Notes under the pieces: model-generated
Told to the model about the DNA's origin: nothing
Seen by the model: the letters and a program-made list of their open reading frames with translations, nothing else
The model's database searches: none
Position numbers and translations under genes: made by a program
Origin: Bidens hawaiensis
Lineage: Eukaryota > Streptophyta > Magnoliopsida > Asterales > Asteraceae
Assembly: GCA_021521415.1 (NCBI GenBank)
Contig: JAIQDT010001134.1
Location: 124,001 to 188,000 of the forward strand
Direction of reading: 5' to 3'
Length of the DNA stretch: 64,000 nucleotides
Part shown: positions 47,516 through 58,223 of the stretch, in pieces
How the letters are laid out: every line of letters begins with the position of its first letter
How positions within the stretch are numbered: the stretch's first letter is position 1

Positions 47516-50490
47516 CTAATTAGGGTTTGGCCTAGGCATTGGGAAATCCCCTACCAGGTTTATATATATCCAGTGATCACCTCCCCAGTTAGCGATGCCT
47601 ATAAGCTGTGGATCCGGAACCAAGTCAGGACCGATTCTCAATGGGAAGTAAGATTCGGTCTGATTGCCAACTAGGTTGACTAACACACGCGCGTATGTTT
47701 GAGCAGCCACGTGCCCGTGATCGGGTAAGCTGAACCAACGACTCAGTGGCGACAGTTTGACCGTGTTGTAGTACGGAATGCTAGAATGAACCTAACCGTA
47801 CAATCTGTCATCCTCTTTGTTGAACATCGCCCTTCACCACCCTTCGTTCATTTCCAGCTCGTTCTGCATCGCCCGCCTAATATCCGGCCAAACTTTTTCA
47901 TGTATCCCCAAACCCACTGCAATTGATCAAAAACCGCAGTTACCGTCTGGGCGTACGTTTTTGATTTCTGCGACGAACGGCTGGGCCCAGCTAGGAATGA
48001 CGCTCCTAAACGTTTCTATCGCAGGTACTTGCGCAGGCGAAACCATCAAAGGAAACCCGAGGTGAGCTCCCGTAGGTCGTCCACGAGGAGTTTTAAACCA
48101 CGACGCTGACTGGGACAACGAACGAGTGAGCGAGGATGGGGTGGGGTTTTCTTGGTTGGGCCCCTGTGACGAGGATGGGTTGTAGGAGCTGTGTTTGGGG
48201 AGATTTGGAACGGGGGTGTATGCGCTGTGCCTCGGGGGATCTGGTTTTTTGGGACACCCCCGAGGATCCTCTCTTTTTTTTTGGCTCCTTCTTTTTAGAT
48301 CTCCCTGGAATAGCAGATAAGAGCCTGGCGAAAAAACTTTTCTTTTGATTAGGTTCATCTATGGACGATAGCGTCTCTGTGATGTCCCGTAGACCTGCAG
48401 CGTTGTCTGGCTCTTCGTTCGGCGGACAGGCTGGATCAAAATTAAGCCTCCTCCAGAACGGGTCAACATCCTCTATTGGGATACACGTGTCGTTAACTAT
48501 GTATCCCTCAATCCGATAGGCACATGGCAGCCCCGAAGACGAATACAAATGGTGGTCGCATGAAGCGCCGCCGTCACGCATCTTGTGTATCAACCCATAC
48601 TCGTTCACAAGTAGACCCAGAGCGTGAATCGACACCCTGTTTATTAGCTTCTTCAACCAGACGTGCTGTCGATGTCCTTCTATGACCTTTGAACGGGAGG
48701 CTTCAAAAGATTTACCGATTTCTTTCATCTGCGAGTTGACCATTTTAAGGATTTGCCTAGCAATTGTGTCGAGCGAGTTGTTGCTTCCATTGAGGTACCT
48801 TTTCAGATTTGCGTGCTGGCTCTCGACTCGGTTCGTCGTAGTTTCGCCGTAGTTTTGGCGTTCGTCGATCCAGCAGGCTACAAACTTGTGTTTGTATGGA
48901 TCCAACCAGCTCTTGCGAATGTATTACCAGACCTCAGAAAAATAAAAGGAAACGTTATTAACACGTATGTTTAGGCTATTAAAAAATGTCAGGTGATACA
49001 AAGGACTCACCGGCTCTATCTTCCCGTATCAAATGACGCTCTATGTTGAGGCGACGGTGGTCGTACTCCTGAATCGTCGGCGATTGATACAGGACCTTCC
49101 ACCAGTACGCAAAGTCTGTCCCCATTTCCGTGCTATATAGGCCCTTAAATTTTCTCCTTATATTCTCGGATATGTGCCACCTGCATAAATTTTTGGTGGC
49201 ATTAGGGAAGACCGCGTCGCATGCGTTCATGAGGGACTGGTCCGCATCAGCCAGGATCACGCGTGGCTCCATGTAGTCGAAGAGCATTTGTTTAAGTTTC
49301 TCCAGAGCCCAGCCGAAGTTCCTCTGCCATTCCCTGATCACAAATGCGGCGGCGATACAAAACGACTGTGATGTCGAGGTCACACCGATAAACTGAACCA
49401 ACGGCCAGTCGTACATGTTGGTGTTGTACGTCGTGTCAACCATCAGCACCTCAGAGAACGCACGCCACATCTTAATGTGACTTACTATGACAGAAGAAAA
49501 TTTCCTCCATCCTGTCGTCGGTATCAGTCTCCCGGGTATAGAACGTGAAACCGTTGCCTGCGAGAAAGTTTTCCACCGCCTGCATTGGATGAAATAAAAC
49601 TTTGCTAAATATTACAAGCACGACAAGTACACATTAAAACTACAAGTGTTTTGAACTACCTTGTCGCCTAGTAGCCCATCCCTCCTAATCTTGGCAGTGT
49701 GGTTGTATATATCTTTTAATACAGGTTGCACACCGGGAAACTTTTCGCAGAGGGCTGCTTCGATTTCTTACGGCTTCACGCCGGCCCTGTGTAAGCTCTC
49801 AACCATATCCAGCTGGTCGGTATTCATTTTTCTAAAAGAGGCACACCCCTCCTCGAATTCAACGGGATCGTGGTTGTGAGTCTCGTTTACCACTTGAACC
49901 CTTCAACATGCACCCCTCGAGTCGTACCTGCCCAGGATCTTAAACGTTCAACATTTTTTGATGCTGCCGGTACGTCTCATCGTCACCTTTATTTTGGGTT
50001 CGCCTCCACGATTGCATGCAAGGTGTTTTTCCTTGACCGCTGGACCATAACAACAAACCCATGCTCTCGTCCTCTAACTTTTACCCATTTCTCCAGTTCC
50101 TCGCGGCTCTCAAAAATCTGAAACAGTTTTACGCTAATTCTTAAGCCGTTTATTAAATAACATACAAACAAATAATATTAACTTAAACAAAACACACGGT
50201 GTCTTACAGCATCTGTTTTATACGAAACCTTCACCTCGCGTATGTAGTCGTCATCGTACCCATCTTCGTTATTTGGGTTTGGCCTGGCATCTTCATTTCG
50301 CCCGTGGTGCGATGAAGACTCGGTTCCATAAAACAGATCATTTGCTACTGGTGGCTGGTACGATGACGTAGCCTGACCTCCGTAATCCGACCAGGCGACA
50401 GATGACGGGTACGAAAGCTGTCTACCGTAATCTGACACGAAGTACTCCAACCATACATAAATTAGAAATTCAGACAACAGTGCCAGTGGT

Positions 50491-50532
<42 letters not shown>

Positions 50533-50878
50533 TAGCTATAATAATATAAAATATAATATTTTAATAATAAATAAGAATATTAAAATAATAATAACATAAC
50601 CGTATATTTACAAAAAGACTGTATAACGAAACCTGGTTCAATTTTGGCAAGCCCGGCGAACCAGTGTTACCATAAAACTGTTCGGGCTGGGTATCATACC
50701 CGACATACTCCTAACAAAACGTAATGCAGCATGTGTTAGTAAAAAAACTACCAAATTCATACTAAATAAATATATAACGAAACCTTGTTCAAGTCGGGTA
50801 ACCACGACGTGCCAGGCTGATCGTTAGCGGCGTAACCCGGTTCCTCCTCCGGAAATAAATGGTTAAACCAAGACATTA
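47516..50878 (-). pseudogene. MULE/FAR1-type transposase with OTU protease tail
   Basis: Minus-strand exons in order: MSWFNHLFPEEEPGY (50878-50783), YVGYDTQPEQFYGN (50710-50633), an acidic Tyr/Ser-rich exon (about 50460-50211), a FAR1-like DNA-binding start (ESREELEKWVKVRGREHGF, from 50117), the MULE transposase core (VDTTYNTNMYDWPLVQFIGV, LADADQSLMNACDAVFPNA, LCRWHISENIRRK; 49470-49011, donor GTGAGT), then from about 48915 NRVESQHANLKRYL and a C/H SWIM-like stretch, a basic linker, and an OTU cysteine protease: PDGNCGF with the catalytic Cys (about 47940) and GGDHWIYINL with the His (about 47570). MULEs with OTU tails are known in plants. Frameshifts near 48100 and 47930 and stops around 49650-49870 show decay. 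Confidence 0.75.
48979..49470 (-). pseudogene. MULE transposase core exon
   Basis: A 163-codon frame with the first catalytic Asp region (MVDTTYNTNMY), the second block (VILADADQSLMNA) and the CRWHISENI block used to recognise MULE transposases. The residues D, D and the C/W/H box are all visible. Open here, but its partner exons are broken. The last codons (49010 down) are intron readthrough after a good GTGAGT donor. Confidence 0.75.
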
Positions 50879-51089
50879 TGGGTATACATAGTAGAAATGT
50901 TAAGTTGTTTTCCATTGAACGATGAAACAAGGACAACAACGACATTTATAATAAAGAAAGGAAAGGAGGGAAAGGAGGGTAGCTGGCCTCCAATAATTCA
51001 GCAACATCAAGACGTCACGTATAGGTTTATACGTGGCGTCTTAGTCATAAAAAGACGCCGCGGATAGGTCTCTACGCGGCCGATAGGGG
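50879..51089. repeat. MULE upstream end with two palindromes (copies 5 and 6)
   Basis: Upstream of the first exon (on the minus strand) a purine-rich leader is followed by palindromes 51009-51042 (arms 15 bases around ggtt, one mismatch) and 51054-51085 (degenerate). The same order, purine-rich leader then two palindromes, is seen at 53400-53572 for the second copy. Confidence 0.75.
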
Positions 51090-52510
51090 AGCTTTTCTAG
51101 AAAAACCCACCCGCTTGTCTTGTTATGTTTTTTTTTCTTTTCTTTTGTTATTTATAATAATTATTATTAATATTATTTTAATTATGAATAATATATTATT
51201 ATTCACAATTCGGCAAAGCGTGTTCGCTAGCAGGCCTTATATGGGAAAATTGACATTGTAAAACGACCCTTCAATTTATTGGCTGTTATCGTTATGGACA
51301 TCTTGAATCAGTTACGGTGATTACCTTGGGAAAAACTGACAGTGCCAAACGAACCCTTTCTTGGATGCTCTCGGTATCGGCACCTCAAATCCGCCTCTTC
51401 GATATCTTCAAAATCCAATGCTCTTGACTTTCGGCCACCACCGGCAACCGTAGTTATGTTCACTCAATCACGTATCAGTCGTGCCTAAGCTTAAGCTTAG
51501 GCTTGTTATTAGTTTTATTTTTAGTTATGGGTATTCTAAGTTGGTCATGTTGCGTATATTAAAGAATTATCGGCTTTTATATATACGTATACATATATAG
51601 TAGATGTGCGTTATAAGAATTCATTGCGTCGAGATAACTAGCACCAGATCGAGACGCTAGTTTGATGAGTTTCAATCGCTCGGATCCGCGGTATATGTTA
51701 ACGGCAGCGAGAACGTGAGCCCATATTTTGGACAAATAAGTGGAAATTCGATCATTGCTCCAGCTCAACGAGCACCAGACTGAGATATTAGCCGGGACCT
51801 ACCTGAACCGGTTGACACGTATGCTGACGTGGATTTAGGCTCCGTGCTGGCACTGATATTAGCGGATACCGCGGATCCGAGAGATTCAAACTCATCAAAC
51901 TAGCGTCTCGATCTGGTGCTGGTTATCTCGACGCAATGAATTTTTATACCGCACATCTACTATATATATATACGTATATATAAAAGCCGATAATTCTTTA
52001 ATATACGCAACATGAACAACTTAGAATACCCCCAACTAAAAATAAAACTAATAACAAGCCTAAGCTTAAGCTTAGTGACGACTGATATGTGTTCAAGTGA
52101 ACACAACTACGGTTGTCAGTGGTGACCGGCGATCAAGACCGTTGGAGTTTGAAGAAATCGAAGAGCCAGATTTGAGATGTCGATAACGAAAGCAGCCAAG
52201 AAATTGAAAGTTTATTTGGATATGCCAGTTTTCCCAAGTAAGCCACTGTAACTGATTGAAGATGCCCATAACGAAAGCAACCAATAATTTAAAAGTTCGT
52301 TTCGCACTGTCAATTTTCCCAAATAAGTCCTGCTACTAAACGCCCTTTATCGAATTTCCAATAATAATATGTTATTGATAATTAAATATTATTAATATTA
52401 ATAATAATCATAAATAACATTAATAATAACAAAAGAAAAGAAAAGAAATAAAAAAAGGAAAAAAAAAACCATAATAAGACAATACTGGTGGGCTTTTCTA
52501 GAAAAACTCA
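51090..52510. repeat. Foldback element with arms of about 600 bp
   Basis: Arms 51090-51695 and 51866-52510 are inverted, diverged copies (for example agcttaagcttaggcttg against its complement at about 52057-52074; cggatccgcggtat against ataccgcggatccg) around a 170-bp spacer. Outer ends share cttttctagaaaaac with the neighbourhood of the left palindrome (43915-43925). Small frames inside mirror each other and are not genes. Probably a non-autonomous element related to the MULE termini. Confidence 0.8.
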
Positions 52511-52631
52511 CTAACATAAATATAACATAATACAATATAACATAATATAATATAATTATATAATATAATAATATTATTATATTATATTATATTATATTAT
52601 ATTATATTATACAATACGCTATACAAACGCA

Positions 52632-53340
52632 CCTCCGAAAGTCTTGCGTCGCCGCCTAACCCCGACATCTGACTCTCTGGCGTACATCAGGTACCTAATA
52701 ATAATAATAATAATATTTTAGTACTAATAATAATAGAAAACTAAATGCTTTAATACTAATAATTATATGTTTAGAATAAAAATAATAATAATATAATAAT
52801 TAATATTTTAATAGTATTTTACTATAATTATTTTAATAATATTTTAATAATAATAAAAATATAATAATTTATATTTAAATAGTATTTAAATATTATTGTT
52901 TTAATAATAATAATACTATTTTAATAAATACAATAATAGCATTTTATTTTACTAACAATAATATTTTCATAACAATAATATCTTAATAATAATATTAATA
53001 TTTTAATAGTAATAATATAATAAAAATTTTAGCGCTGACGGTAACAATACGGGAAATCTATTTTAAGTTTAGGAGGCCCGACGAACTAGGGTTACCGTCA
53101 AACGGTCGGTGCCTAGACAAATTTCTAAAGTGAACCATTCACCAAATCTCTGTCTAAACATCTAAAATTATGTCCTAACATGTAAAAAATAAAGATAAAA
53201 CAAAACCTGGTTTAACTCCGACTGACCGTTAGCGCCGTCCGGCATCTCCTCGTCCGACTCCGGAAACATACATGGTTTAACTCCGACTGACCATTACCCG
53301 TCCGACATCTTCTCTTCCGACTCCGGAAACATATATGGTT
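52632..53340 (-). pseudogene. Exons of a second, diverged MULE copy
   Basis: On the minus strand 53338-53210 encodes an N-terminus like the MULE gene's (FPESDEEMPDGANGQSELNQ before a GTTTTG donor), present as a tandem pair of about 65 bp; 53105-53055 matches the second exon (FDGNPSSSGLLNLK against FYGNTGSPGLPKLN); 52698-52632 has splice signals on both sides. The rest of the gene is missing. AT-rich DNA (52699-53050) fills the gaps. Confidence 0.6.
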
Positions 53341-53453
53341 GTTGGTGTTGGTTGAATGAAGAGGGTGAGGGTTAAGAAAAAAAAAATAGAGGAAAAAAGA
53401 AATGGTAGAGAGGGAGGGGAGGGAGCTGGGCTTCAAAAATATATAAAAGCCAA

Positions 53454-53572
53454 TGCGTCGCGTATAGGGCTATACGCCACGTATAGCCCGTACGATCCGA
53501 CAACCCTATGACAGGCCAGGCTAGGACGTCAAATCGTACCCTAAAACGCCGCGTATAGGCCTATACGCGGCG
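53454..53572. repeat. Palindrome copies 7 and 8, right end
   Basis: 53454-53483 (gcgtcgcgtatag and inverse, one mismatch) and 53547-53572 (perfect, 26 bases, centre AGGCCT). They lie 15-130 bases inside the right inverted end. Confidence 0.85.
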
Positions 53573-53623
53573 CCTAGGGTGGTGGTCGGGCGGTGTCCCT
53601 AGCAGGACCCTAACCAAAGTAGA

Positions 53624-54102
53624 CAAACTTTTTTTCTAGGATCAATAGTACGGTTGGTATAATAGGTCAGACACGATAAGACATGATTACATGTGGTGCT
53701 ATACTTGAACACGATGCGATAAGTAATCGTGTCTTCACAAACCTGCTTAGAAACACGTTACCTGACGCGACATGCTTAGGGATGGCAGGCGCTATAAATA
53801 TCATATATCATTATATCTAGTGAAACCAAAGTTGCCAAAAGTTCATAAAAGTCTTAATTCATACACAGTCTTTACATATTTGAAACAAAATTGATAAACA
53901 TTTAATATAAAATTAAAACATCTACTAAGTAGGACATATACATTTTATTTTCTAAATAAGATTTCAAAATATAAACAGGTTTGAACATTTAAAAAAATAA
54001 AGCATATACCTAAAAGTGAGGATACAACACTGAATGTATAAACTGATAAAAGAAACGGATACCTGTTTTCTAATAGCGATTTTCTTTTAATTTTTGTGGT
54101 TT
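53624..54102. other. Intergenic, no gene seen
   Basis: AT-rich sequence between the MULE composite and the solo LTR; no frame above background and no repeat I recognise. Confidence 0.5.
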
Positions 54103-55966
54103 ATTGGTGTCACACCTCGGTTCAGGGCCTATGCGTGACTACCCGGTTGGTACCTGTTTTGTAAACATATCAGAGTAGCATGTTCATTTTAGCCGAAGTC
54201 TTTTATATGTATTAAAATATTAATTTACCTTGCAAAATCTCTCGGGAATTAAATACCCAAGTTTTCAGTTACAAAACAATGTTATGTTATTATTACAAGG
54301 ATTATATTGAAAATTTAACCATCTTGAGCGATCTTCTATCTTCATGACTCCTAATCCTTGTCTATCATTGTCAGCACCTAATTACCTGCATGGGTTGGAA
54401 AAACACGTCAGCTATGTGCTGGTGAAACGTTGACTCGATAAAACAGTTTTTAACAGTCGTTATATACAAACATAGTTTTCTGTTTCAAATCTCAGTAGGA
54501 ACGCATGTCATTCCTGGGATTTGTACCACTGCCCTACACACACAATTCAAAGGTTCCCCGAGTACATAGCTCCTGTTCAGAGACAGCATTCCTCTAGACT
54601 ATGTAACCCTATTGGACAACTGGTTATGACTGAATTGGTTTTGTATGCCAATTATCAGTTATGCATGGATCCAAACACATGTATATTCGGTCTAAGTTGC
54701 TTTTTATTATCTATTTTGTATTGTAACGATTTTAGAGACATATGATCTCATGCAAACATTTATCAGACTTTTTGCAATAAACAATTTGTTTATTACAAGA
54801 GTAAAATCAGTTCAGTAGGTAAAAGGTTTAATGTGTTCACCTGTTGTTGTCAGTTCGGTGATAATCAGAAACCTTTTCCTTCAGTATGCTATTAACCAAT
54901 ATTTATAATAGGTACGAATAAGTACATAAATGGTATATCTTGACTAATTTGCAGACTTTAAGTCTGTTTCAGTTCAGCAGACTCTTGGTCTGATCAGCAG
55001 ACATTAAGTCTGATTCAATTCAGCAGACTCTTAGGTCTGACCTAACCTTAGTAGAGTTATAGTCGTTTTATGAAAATATACTTTGTATTTGATGTTTGGG
55101 ATGGCACCCTTTGGCCTAATAGAGTCTATCACGTTGGCAAACTTCTCCAGGTAAGTAAACGGGTCCCGCGGCTGATTGGGATTTGTACGAATTACTTACC
55201 TTAGGCAAGAAGAATCTACTAATGATATCACCATTCCAGTTACTACTTGCCCGTCAAAATATAGTTTTGATAGCATTACTTCTTATGGAAGTAATGTCAT
55301 TATTTATTTGGAAAATCAGTTATGTTTAACGACTATACCTTTAACTAGGTTCTAATTAACTATGAAATTAAATAACTAAAGTAATATCTTACCTTAGTCG
55401 GCTACTCGAGAATAAGAAGTAAGAAAATCAGCAGCTTGTCGGTTAGTGCTTCGCTTAATAAGGCAGCAGGCTATCAGCAGCGCTTCGGAACCTCGATTCT
55501 TGACTAAATTCGCTAGAACAAGCCCTCGGAACGTTGTAAAACCCTCGGCACACACTTCTAGGTTAACTATGTGAAAATGGAAGCGATTTGGGATGGTTTG
55601 AGGTTAAACCTTTAGCTGCTCTTTTATAGGCGATTTTTGGCTAACTTCGCGTCACGCGAACCGCCTTAGCGCCGTAATTTTATACGTGGCCTGTCTCGTG
55701 CTACCACGTGTTGACACATAGTAGGACACGTGAATTAGATTACTTAACCAGGTTTCACGCGAAGGAAGCCTTTGCGTCGCTCGAAGAATCAACATTTCTT
55801 GAATTGTGTGCCATCAGCTTTGCATAGCGCGAAGTAGTTTTATTCTCAGCTTCGCGCCACACGAAGATTCAGGAAAACCAGAATTTTCATTTTCAGCCCC
55901 TTAACTTTCAGATTTGACATTTTTAGCTCAAAATTAAACGGGGTATTTACACGGTGTTACAATTGG
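54103..55966 (-). repeat. Solo LTR with ATTGG target duplication
   Basis: The LTR is 54108-55961, starting TGTCACACC and ending GGTGTTACA on +; on the minus strand this is TGTAACACC...GGTGTGACA, the orientation usual for Gypsy LTRs here. Perfect 5-bp duplications ATTGG lie at 54103-54107 and 55962-55966. Unlike E2 and E3 LTRs in sequence. It contains several copies of cagac(t)taagtctg-type repeats near 54950-55040 and several cgcgaa-type motifs near 55640-55870. Confidence 0.88.
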
Positions 55967-55990
55967 GCTTAAACTCAAGACCTCTCAATT

Positions 55991-56072
55991 CCAACCCAGG
56001 ATGTTTGAAGGCTTTGCCTATGGATCACCAACCCAAGATGTTTGAAGGGTTTGCCTATGGATCACCAACCCA
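55991..56072. repeat. 37-bp tandem duplication
   Basis: The unit ccaacccaggatgtttgaag through tggatca occurs twice from 55991 and 56028, with a third partial copy. Confidence 0.85.
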
Positions 56073-56188
56073 ATGGTAAGAAAACAGATACTTGAAAACA
56101 ATAAGTGAAAAATGGAGTATATTTTGTCTTAAAATAAAAAAGGAAAATGCTGTAAAAAAATAAAAACTAAGTTTCAAGTTTGTTATAA

Positions 56189-57835
56189 TTAGTTGCTCAT
56201 ACTTTGTTTTGTCTCAATTAGGTCACTCAACTTTAAATTGTTTTTTAAAACGAGGGGGGCAACTACTATGTTATCGTACCTAACATATTTATTGACAACG
56301 AAATAAAAAAATGATGGTTTTAATGATGTTTTTGTTATTTATGAATATATAATATGAAGGTAAAAAAAATAGTACTAAAAGGGCAAATACCATAAAAAAC
56401 CAACACATTTCCATAGTTTGCTCATAAAAGTCTGTTAACTTAGTTTTCACAATTAGGCTGTATGCTATGGTGAGGGGCATCGAAGCCCCTCCCAGTGCCA
56501 CGTTAGCATCACGTGGGCACCTAGGGGGAGGGGGGGGGGGGCTTTGAAGCCCTTCTTCATAACGGCTCGCTATGGTTAAAGCCCCGTTAGGCGCCCTATT
56601 ATATATATAAATATATATGTATATGTGTGGAAGAGAGAGAGAGAGAGAAGGCGCCGATCGTCGTGATGGCCGCCCCCTCCCCTCTGTGCCCGCCTCCACC
56701 GCGCCCCCCGGCGGTGTTCCTCCTCCTTCGGCGCCCATTATTCCCCTCCACCGCGCCCATAGCGTGGAGTCTTAAAGTCCCCCTGTTAAAATTGAAAGAG
56801 TGTGTGAATTTTTTTGAAAAAGAGACCTGGAACCTTTTGTAGCCGGTTGCTTACTTATCTTTACTTATTTCCATGTGATTTAATTTGTTTAAATACCAAA
56901 AGAAAACAAAATTCGTTGGAAATATTTTACAGAAACCCTAGTAAAGGAAACTGCAGAAGCGTCCTTGAAGGAAAGGGAGAACAGTAGAACGATGATTCAA
57001 ATGCGGGCATCATTCTGACCAACGGATTTGAGGCATGTAATCGCAAATTGTAGTTCCAGATCGATTCGAATCTCAGACTCCGCGATCTTGACTCAAAGAT
57101 TCGAAACATCAACCAGCAAACGAAAAGGCAGATTCATATGTCGAAAGAAATAAATCACATAAAGGAACCGAAAACATCTATCATTTCTCTGTTCTAGTAT
57201 TGGGAGTCTGAAATGTAGATTGAAATTAGAAGCCAGTCACAACCCATAAAGGAGTTTGTACATCTGATTTTCAATCGCAAAACACAAACCAAATGGAAGA
57301 AAACAGAGGTTATATTATGTTTTTTATTAGAAAGTGGCAGAAAATTGTTTTATTTCAATTAAGGGTGCAGGTTCATATTATGAAACTATCGGTTATCATT
57401 TAATCCATGTTGGCTATCTATTTGGCTGCAATCTTCGTTTTGTTGTAACTGGAAACAATTTACTTACGAAACTGTAAAACACCTACTCTACAAGTTAAGG
57501 GTTTTGAATAATATTTCAATCTGTTTTTGTTTTCTTTTTGTGTTTAAATAAATTAAGCCACATTAGGGGAAAAAAAGACAAGTAAGCAAAACAACCAGCT
57601 ATAAAGGTTCTAGGTCACTTTTTCAAAAAAATTCACACATTCAATTTTAACAGATGAAGGGACTTTAGTATGTGAAAATAGAGTTAAGAGACTTTTATGA
57701 GTAAAGTGTGAAAGTATGTTGGTTTTTACGGTATTTTTCCGTATTAAAACACTCATTGAAAGGTGAGTAATTTAATTGAGGTATCTTAAAAGTTAAAGTG
57801 AATTAATTGAGACAAAATTGAGACTTGAGTAACCT
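56189..57835. repeat. Foldback element with a MITE inside its left arm
   Basis: Left arm 56189-56885 (without the MITE) and right arm about 57560-57835 are inverted copies: aaaattgaaagagtgtgtga against its complement near 57630-57650, ggtcactcaac against gttaaagtgaatt-type text near 57795. The interior (56886-57559) has no clear gene. The right arm is uninterrupted and shows what the left arm looked like before the MITE. Confidence 0.75.
56453..56774 (+). mobile_element. Harbinger-like MITE, 316 bp, TTA duplication
   Basis: 56456-56771 starts ggctgtatgctatgg and ends ccatagcgtggagtc (11 of 15 bases inverted-complementary), flanked by TTA on both sides (56453-56455, 56772-56774), the target duplication of PIF/Harbinger elements. 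The uninterrupted partner arm at about 57660-57690 confirms the insertion. It contains a G run (56534-56549) and (AT)/(GA) microsatellites. Confidence 0.7.
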
Positions 57836-57987
57836 ATCCGAGAAAAAAAAGGTTTTGAAATATAGAATAATAATTTATTTTATAACTTCGTAAATAAAAC
57901 TCACATCATTACTATTTATGATTTCCTGAAAATTATGGGAAGTCATGCATCAGTCTTTGTGATATATTTTGTTTTTGTTAATTTTTA

Positions 57988-58085
57988 ATTTTAAAACAAC
58001 CGAATCTTATGAGTTAGGCTATGTGTGAAGGGCTATTTTTTAAAACAACCGAATCTTATGAGTTAGGCTATGTGTGAAGGGCTAC
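57988..58085. repeat. 49-bp tandem duplication
   Basis: aaaacaaccgaatcttatga through tgtgaagggcta is present twice, from 57988 and 58037, nearly without change. Confidence 0.9.
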
Positions 58086-58194
58086 AAAATAGGTGTGAAT
58101 TTCGATACGTGGTTGATTTTTATTTTAGGGGTGTGATGATGGTTTTGTAGCCTCATCATATCTTCACGTCATATTAATTTTTTTTATAATTAAA

Positions 58195-58223
58195 CTAGTT
58201 ATTTTACCCGCGCGTTGCGCGGG
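58195..58223 (-). mobile_element. Helitron 3' end
   Basis: On the minus strand: hairpin CCCGCGC-AAC-GCGCGGG (58223-58207), 8 bases, then CTAG (58198-58195) followed by T. A GC-rich hairpin about 10-12 bases before a terminal CTRR and insertion next to T is the Helitron signature. The body would extend to the right on the + map; I found no 5' TC end and no Rep/helicase coding, so it is non-autonomous or truncated. Confidence 0.65.

Larger units (their letters stand above)
43838..53602 (-). mobile_element. MULE-type composite element, about 9.8 kb
   Basis: Exact 15-base inverted ends CTAGGGACACCGCCC (43838-43852; complement at 53588-53602) enclose a decayed MULE transposase gene, an Athila-ORF1-like gene, a large foldback and exons of a second MULE copy. 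Just inside both ends lies the long palindrome with core CGTATAGG. Candidate target duplications are cctaagtaga (43824-43833) and ccaaagtaga (53614-53623), one mismatch, but their distances to the inverted ends differ (4 and 11 bases), so the exact boundary is uncertain. Because a second MULE copy contributes the right end, this may be two nested or tandem elements. Confidence 0.55.

Noticed and set aside
51577..52284. Two minus-strand ORFs in the foldback
   Set aside because: Lie in inverted arms, no domain; one mirrors untranslated arm sequence.
53614..53623. Target duplication of the MULE composite (with 43824-43833)
   Set aside because: One mismatch and unequal distance to the inverted ends; kept only as a candidate.
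56289..56738. 149-codon proline/glycine-rich ORF
   Set aside because: Runs through the MITE, its G run and an AT microsatellite; chance reading frame.
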